Shown here: positions 5,982-8,771 of the stretch, one piece after another
How the letters are laid out: every line of letters begins with the position of its first letter
Numbering within the stretch: position 1 is the stretch's first letter
From: Solirubrobacterales bacterium
GTDB lineage: Bacteria > Actinomycetota > Thermoleophilia > Solirubrobacterales > Solirubrobacteraceae
DNA: 8,771 nt
Assembly: GCA_013695395.1 (NCBI GenBank)
Contig: JACDAP010000317.1
Span: 1-8,771 of the forward strand
Direction: 5' to 3'
Notes under the pieces: model-generated
The model's input: only the letters and a program-made list of their open reading frames with translations
Told to the model about the DNA's origin: nothing
The model's database searches: none
Translations under genes and position numbers: made by a program

Positions 5982-6839
5982 TCAGTCCTTGAACGCGTCG
6001 TCGAAGAAGTCACCGGGCGAGGAGAGCCTGCGGGGTGCCGGCGCCGGCTCGCCGCGCATGAGCAGCCCGAACTCCGCCGTGTTCTCCTCCGCGGTCGAGT
6101 AGCCGCCGCCGTGCTCGTCGCGGATGATGCGGCCCTGGGAGACCTCGATGACGCGGCGACGCATGCGGTCGACCATGGCGTTGTCGTGCGTGGCCACGAT
6201 CACCGTGGTGCCGGTGCGGTTGATGCGGTAGAGCAGCTGCATGATCCCGATGGAGGTCTCGGGGTCGAGGTTGCCGGTGGGCTCGTCGGCCAGCAGGAGC
6301 GGCGGGTGGTTGACGAAGGCGCGGGCGACGGCAACGCGCTGCTGCTCGCCGCCGGAGAGCTGATCCGGGTAGGAGTGCAGCTTCAGCGAGAGCCCGGTGA
6401 GGCGCAGGATGTCCGGCACCTTCGCGCGGATCTCCTTGCGCTTGTGGCCGGTGACCTGGAGCGCGTAGGCGACGTTGTCGTACACGGTCCGGTTGGGAAG
6501 CAGCTTGAAGTCCTGGAAGACCACGCCGAGGTTGCGCCGGTAGTACGGGACCTCCTTGCGCGTGATGGCCGTGAGGTCCTTGCCGGCGACGTTGATCGTG
6601 CCCGAGCTGACCTCGTGCTCCTTGATGAGCAGGCGCATGATCGTCGACTTGCCCGAGCCGGTCTGGCCGACGAGGAAGACGAACTCCCCGCGCTCGACTG
6701 CGAAGGTGGCCTCCTCGAGGCCCCGGTCGCCGGAGGCGTAGGTCTTGGAGACGCCGCGGAACTCGATGACCGCGGGCGCACGGTCCTGGGGCGCCGCGGC
6801 CCGGTTGCGGGCGCGGACGTGACGTTCGGTGATGGCCAT
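5982..6839 (-). CDS. ftsE: Cell division ATP-binding protein FtsE
   Basis: FtsE is the cytoplasmic ATPase of the FtsEX complex. From the ATG at 6839 the product has 285 residues. ABC motifs in order: [11 protein letters not shown] at 24-34, Walker [10 protein letters not shown] at 58-66, Q-loop Q109 in [19 protein letters not shown], signature LSGGEQQR at 161-168, Walker B LLLADEP at 181-187 with catalytic E186, and H-loop H218 in [23 protein letters not shown] is especially typical of FtsE as opposed to LolD. Family members are usually about 220-230 residues; this one has a 23-residue basic N-terminal extension and a tail of about 45 residues after 240 ([17 protein letters not shown] ... FFDDAFKD). 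No other in-frame start codon lies before the conserved domain. The frame also continues upstream to 6989, but that adds 50 unrelated residues and runs through the hairpin at 6944-6995. It is the first gene of the ftsE-ftsX-ctpA-rnr operon. Confidence 0.95.
   Translation of the reverse strand: MAITERHVRARNRAAAPQDRAPAVIEFRGVSKTYASGDRGLEEATFAVERGEFVFLVGQTGSGKSTIMRLLIKEHEVSSGTINVAGKDLTAITRKEVPYYRRNLGVVFQDFKLLPNRTVYDNVAYALQVTGHKRKEIRAKVPDILRLTGLSLKLHSYPDQLSGGEQQRVAVARAFVNHPPLLLADEPTGNLDPETSIGIMQLLYRINRTGTTVIVATHDNAMVDRMRRRVIEVSQGRIIRDEHGGGYSTAEENTAEFGLLMRGEPAPAPRRLSSPGDFFDDAFKD
5986..5990 (-). promoter_or_regulatory. Ribosome binding site for ftsX
   Basis: On the minus strand AAGGA ends 6 nt before the ftsX ATG and lies inside the last codons of ftsE. 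It fixes the ftsX start and is the clearest Shine-Dalgarno in the window, in contrast to the first genes of the transcription units. Confidence 0.7.
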
Positions 6840-6943
6840 CGACGAGCGAGGGTAGGGCGCGAACCTAAGTCCGGGGGCCCCTGCAACCGGGCTTGCGCCG
6901 CGCAAGACACCGCCCACGTCGCGGCGATTCCCTGCCCGCGTCC
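6840..6943 (-). promoter_or_regulatory. Upstream region of the ftsE operon, probable promoter region
   Basis: This gap between the 6944-6995 hairpin and the ftsE ATG should hold the operon promoter. No Shine-Dalgarno precedes ftsE. A TANNNT hexamer (TACCCT on the minus strand) ends 9 nt before the ATG and could be a -10 of a near-leaderless mRNA; I find no matching -35. An inverted repeat, CTTGCG-CCG-CGCAAG, at 6892-6906 and a GGGGCCCC palindrome at 6874-6881 lie further upstream and could be regulatory or chance in GC-rich DNA. Confidence 0.35.
6892..6906. repeat. Short inverted repeat upstream of ftsE
   Basis: A perfect 6-bp repeat CTTGCG / CGCAAG with a CCG centre lies about 53 nt upstream of the ftsE start. 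It could be an operator or a small hairpin in a longer leader. Nothing else supports a function. Confidence 0.3.
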
Positions 6944-6995
6944 GGGTGGTGTGAGTCGCAGGTCTCCATATACGAGACGTAGGACTCACACCCCC
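6944..6995 (-). terminator. Large interrupted hairpin between the secreted-protein gene and ftsE
   Basis: Outer arms GGTGTGAGTC (6948-6957) and GACTCACACC (6983-6992) are perfectly complementary over 10 bp. If T6947 is bulged, GGG at 6944-6946 can also pair with CCC at 6993-6995. Inside lie a symmetric 4x4 internal loop (6958-6961 and 6979-6982), a 5-bp stem GTCTC / GAGAC (6962-6966 and 6974-6978), and the AT-rich loop CATATAC (6967-6973). Read as minus-strand RNA, the internal loop can form a U-G and an A-U pair between two C-C mismatches; as plus-strand RNA the same positions give C-A and G-G mismatches. The structure starts 3-6 nt after the stop codon of the 6999-8096 gene, so a terminator is the simplest reading, although no U-tract follows. 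A dispersed palindromic repeat or protein-binding site is also possible. Confidence 0.6.
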
Positions 6996-6998
6996 TGC

Positions 6999-8096
6999 TC
7001 ACGGGGCCGGGATCGGGACGAACGTCGGCGCCGGGTCACGCTGGACGATCGCGCAGCGGGGCGCCCCGGGCGGGCCGAAGCTCTCCTGGTCGCACTCGAG
7101 CCCCGCGTTCACGCCGTCGACCGGCGCCCCGCCGTCGCGGAGCTCGTAGAGCTTCCGGCGGTCGGCCGCGAGGGCGTAGATCGGCTCCGCGTCGGCGGCG
7201 AGGCCCCAGACGAACGAGGCCTTCTCGTTCGCCGAGTAGACGTAGCGGTAGACACCCGCCTTGAGCCGGGTGCAGCCGCCCGGATCCCCGAGGCAGCTGA
7301 AGGAGACGAAGAGCGCGCCCTGGCCGAAGGCGACACCCGTGAGGCGCTGCCCGCCGATCCCCGTGCTGGAGCGGATGAGCCGCCGCGAGCGGGTCAGGTC
7401 GCGGTCGAGCAGCCGCAGCTCCGTGCCCGCGGAGCGGAACGTCTCGGCCGGCTGACCTTCCACCTTGTAGACGGAGGGTTCGACCGAGTTCACGAGCTGG
7501 GCGAGCCGCGAGTGCCCGTGCAGCTCGAGCGCGGTGAAGTCCGCCCGCGGCGAGATGCACACGCCCTTGTCGCAGCGTCGCTCCGGCACGCCCGGAAGCC
7601 GCTCCGAGCGCCGGGTGTCCGCGGTCGAGCGCTGGTAGACGACCTGCCGCGGCTCCTTGGTCGTCCCGTACTCGCGGACGAAGGCCAGCGAGCCCTTCCA
7701 GTAGGTCGGGTGGAGGTCGTCGTGCTTGGGGTCGGAGGCCTTCGAGCGCTGCTCGCGACCGGTCGCCGGGTTGAACGCGTACAGGTCGCAGCTACCCGCA
7801 GCCTCGCCGCAGCGCGAGTAGACGTAGAACGCGTGGCGGGAGCGGGTCGGCCCGACGTCCGCCTGGAACGGGCGGGCCGAGGCGGCCACGGGGAGCGCGT
7901 TCGCCCGTCCGTCCTCGAACGCCATCAGCCGGTAGTTCCCGGCGTCGGCGTCGTAGGCGCTGTAGAGCACCACGCCGAACCCGGCGGCGAGCTGCGTGCG
8001 TTTCGCGACGGTCGCGATTGTCGTGTCCGCGGCCGACGCCGGAACCGCGAACACGGCCAGCAGGAGCAGTGGGAGCAGCGGTCGGAGCAGTCGCAT
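6999..8096 (-). CDS. Secreted protein of unknown function, possible beta-propeller, with paired cysteines
   Basis: The function is not recognised. The 365-residue product starts with a clear signal peptide: MRLLRP, a leucine-rich core, and a VPASA-A type cleavage site near residues 22-23. The mature part contains repeated short beta-like units such as ARPFQADVGPTRSRHAFYVYSRC, CDLYAFNPATGREQ, HDDLHPTYWKGSLAFVREYG and GVYRYVYSANEKASFVWGLA, which recall TolB/WD40-like propeller blades; this is a fold impression, not a family match. It has eight cysteines, all after the signal peptide and in four close pairs: C96/C103, C175/C180, C268/C275 and C335/C348, suggesting local disulfides in an extracytoplasmic protein. 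The ATG at 8096 is preceded by an AAGGGA only 1-2 nt upstream, unusually close for a Shine-Dalgarno. The gene is divergent from the monooxygenase gene and ends just before the 6944-6995 hairpin, so it is probably transcribed separately from ftsE. Confidence 0.8.
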   Translation of the reverse strand: MRLLRPLLPLLLLAVFAVPASAADTTIATVAKRTQLAAGFGVVLYSAYDADAGNYRLMAFEDGRANALPVAASARPFQADVGPTRSRHAFYVYSRCGEAAGSCDLYAFNPATGREQRSKASDPKHDDLHPTYWKGSLAFVREYGTTKEPRQVVYQRSTADTRRSERLPGVPERRCDKGVCISPRADFTALELHGHSRLAQLVNSVEPSVYKVEGQPAETFRSAGTELRLLDRDLTRSRRLIRSSTGIGGQRLTGVAFGQGALFVSFSCLGDPGGCTRLKAGVYRYVYSANEKASFVWGLAADAEPIYALAADRRKLYELRDGGAPVDGVNAGLECDQESFGPPGAPRCAIVQRDPAPTFVPIPAP

Positions 8097-8138
8097 GTCC
8101 CTTCAACGCAGCCGACGCCCGAAAGTCACGTTCCCCGG

Positions 8139-8144
8139 TACCGT
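8139..8144 (+). promoter_or_regulatory. Candidate -10 element of the flavin monooxygenase gene
   Basis: TACCGT fits TANNNT and ends 8 nt before the ATG at 8153, the same spacing as for the methyltransferase gene. There is no Shine-Dalgarno before the ATG and no convincing -35. A leaderless or near-leaderless mRNA would explain both observations. Confidence 0.35.
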
Positions 8145-8152
8145 TCGACACC

Positions 8153-8771
8153 ATGTCAGCCACCCTCCGCTCCCCTCGCATCGCGATCGTCGGCGCCGGC
8201 ATGTCCGGCATCGGCATGGCCTGCAAGCTGAAGCTCGCCGGCCTCGAGGACTTCGAGCTCTTCGAGCAGTGGAGCGACTTCGGCGGCACGTGGCACGCGA
8301 ACACGTACCCGGGCCTCAGCTGCGACGTCGCCTCGCGCTACTACCAGTACACGTTCGCGCCGAACCCGGATTGGACCCACGTCTACTCCTCTGGCCACGA
8401 GATCAACGCGTACCTGCACCGCGTCGCCGACGACTTCGGGCTGCGCGCGAAGACCTCGTTCAAGACGCCGGTGGAGGAGGCGACCTGGACCGGGAGCGAA
8501 TGGGTGCTCCGGACGAAGACGGGGCGCGAGGGCCGCTACGACTTCGTGATCACCGCCGCGGGCGGGCTGGTCCGGACCCGCAAGCCCGCGATCGACGGGC
8601 TCGAGGACTTCACGGGCGACTGCTTCCACTCGGCCGAGTGGGATCACTCGGTGCCGCTGGACGGCCGCCGCATCGGCGTCATCGGAACCGGTTCGACCGG
8701 CATGCAGATCACACGGGCGCTCGCCCCGCGGGCCGGCTACTTCGAGCTCTACCAGCGCACCCCGCAGTGGA
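8153..8771 (+). CDS. Flavin-containing monooxygenase, Baeyer-Villiger type (5' part, runs off the window)
   Basis: The first 206 codons of an open reading frame with no stop before the window end. Such enzymes bind FAD and NADPH and insert one oxygen atom from O2 into a carbonyl compound (ketone to ester) or oxidise a heteroatom. Visible motifs: FAD-binding GAGMSG at 14-19 after RIAIV; FGGTWHANTYPGLSCDV at 43-59, typical of the BVMO/FMO group; the type I Baeyer-Villiger fingerprint FxGxxxHxxxWD, with F153, G155, H159, W163 and D164; and the second nucleotide-binding GTGSTG at 178-183 for NADPH. Full-length members have about 480-600 residues, so more than half is missing. The ATG at 8153 starts just before the first beta strand, as expected. 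Substrate cannot be predicted. It is divergent from the secreted-protein gene, with 56 nt between the starts. Confidence 0.92.
   Translation, partial: MSATLRSPRIAIVGAGMSGIGMACKLKLAGLEDFELFEQWSDFGGTWHANTYPGLSCDVASRYYQYTFAPNPDWTHVYSSGHEINAYLHRVADDFGLRAKTSFKTPVEEATWTGSEWVLRTKTGREGRYDFVITAAGGLVRTRKPAIDGLEDFTGDCFHSAEWDHSVPLDGRRIGVIGTGSTGMQITRALAPRAGYFELYQRTPQW

Noticed and set aside
6840..6989. Upstream extension of ftsE by 50 residues
   Set aside because: The added sequence is unlike FtsE and would be translated through the 6944-6995 hairpin; the ATG at 6839 is closer to the usual start.
6944..6995. Integron attC site or transposon end as explanation for the palindrome
   Set aside because: The outer arms lack the AAC/GTT core motifs of attC, and there is no recombinase, transposase or target-site duplication nearby.
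8137..8142. GGTACC palindrome in the divergent 8097-8152 spacer as an operator
   Set aside because: A six-base palindrome is too short to support a binding site; only the overlapping TANNNT hexamer is kept as a weak promoter candidate.
6111..8231. A very long open frame on the plus strand opposite ftsE and the secreted-protein gene
   Set aside because: It lies antisense to two well-supported genes and crosses the intergenic hairpin. Its translation is low-complexity (V, D, R, G, A rich) without any domain. Long antisense frames are expected in very GC-rich genes.

Overview
This is a gene-dense piece of bacterial chromosome with very high G+C, G/C-ending codons, GTG and TTG starts, and several genes without a Shine-Dalgarno sequence. 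The gene set and order (ftsE, ftsX, S41 peptidase, RNase R, then smpB nearby) point to a high-GC actinobacterium. Thermoleophilia (Solirubrobacter or Conexibacter relatives) is my best guess from gene order and protein style; this is inference, not a database result. I see no insertion sequence, prophage, CRISPR array, tRNA, rRNA or tmRNA. The content is mostly housekeeping.

Layout. 1-424 (+): the 3' end of an AzlC-type permease overlaps a complete AzlD-type partner, together a probable branched-chain amino acid exporter. 488-967 (-): smpB, the tmRNA-binding protein of trans-translation. 1021-1695 (+): a small SAM-dependent methyltransferase, divergent from smpB. 1798-6839 (-): a tight operon read right to left as ftsE, ftsX, ctpA (S41/PDZ protease), rnr (RNase R), with gaps of 2 and 13 nt and a 4-nt overlap. 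6999-8096 (-): a secreted protein of unknown function with eight cysteines in close pairs. 8153 to the window end (+): the N-terminal 206 residues of a flavin monooxygenase with the Baeyer-Villiger fingerprint.

How the genes fit together. FtsE and FtsX form the divisome ABC complex that normally controls peptidoglycan hydrolases from the membrane. CtpA-type proteases act outside the membrane and in other bacteria trim or remove envelope hydrolases, so its place directly after ftsX makes sense. RNase R and SmpB both serve ribosome rescue: SmpB loads tmRNA and RNase R degrades the released non-stop mRNA. Here they lie on the same strand but are separated by the oppositely oriented methyltransferase.

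Non-coding signals. The most striking is an interrupted inverted repeat at 6944-6995 between the secreted-protein gene and ftsE: a 10-bp arm, a symmetric 4x4 internal loop, a 5-bp arm and an AT-rich 7-nt loop. It pairs better as minus-strand RNA than as plus-strand RNA. Both convergent gene pairs share a hairpin between their stop codons (452-466 and 1718-1770). Several genes that begin a transcription unit carry a TANNNT element 6-9 nt before the start codon and no Shine-Dalgarno, suggesting leaderless mRNAs; genes inside operons use coupling or a Shine-Dalgarno instead.

I do not see a clearly new multi-gene system. The best leads are the 6944-6995 element and the rearranged domain layout of RNase R, whose basic tail is N-terminal instead of C-terminal.
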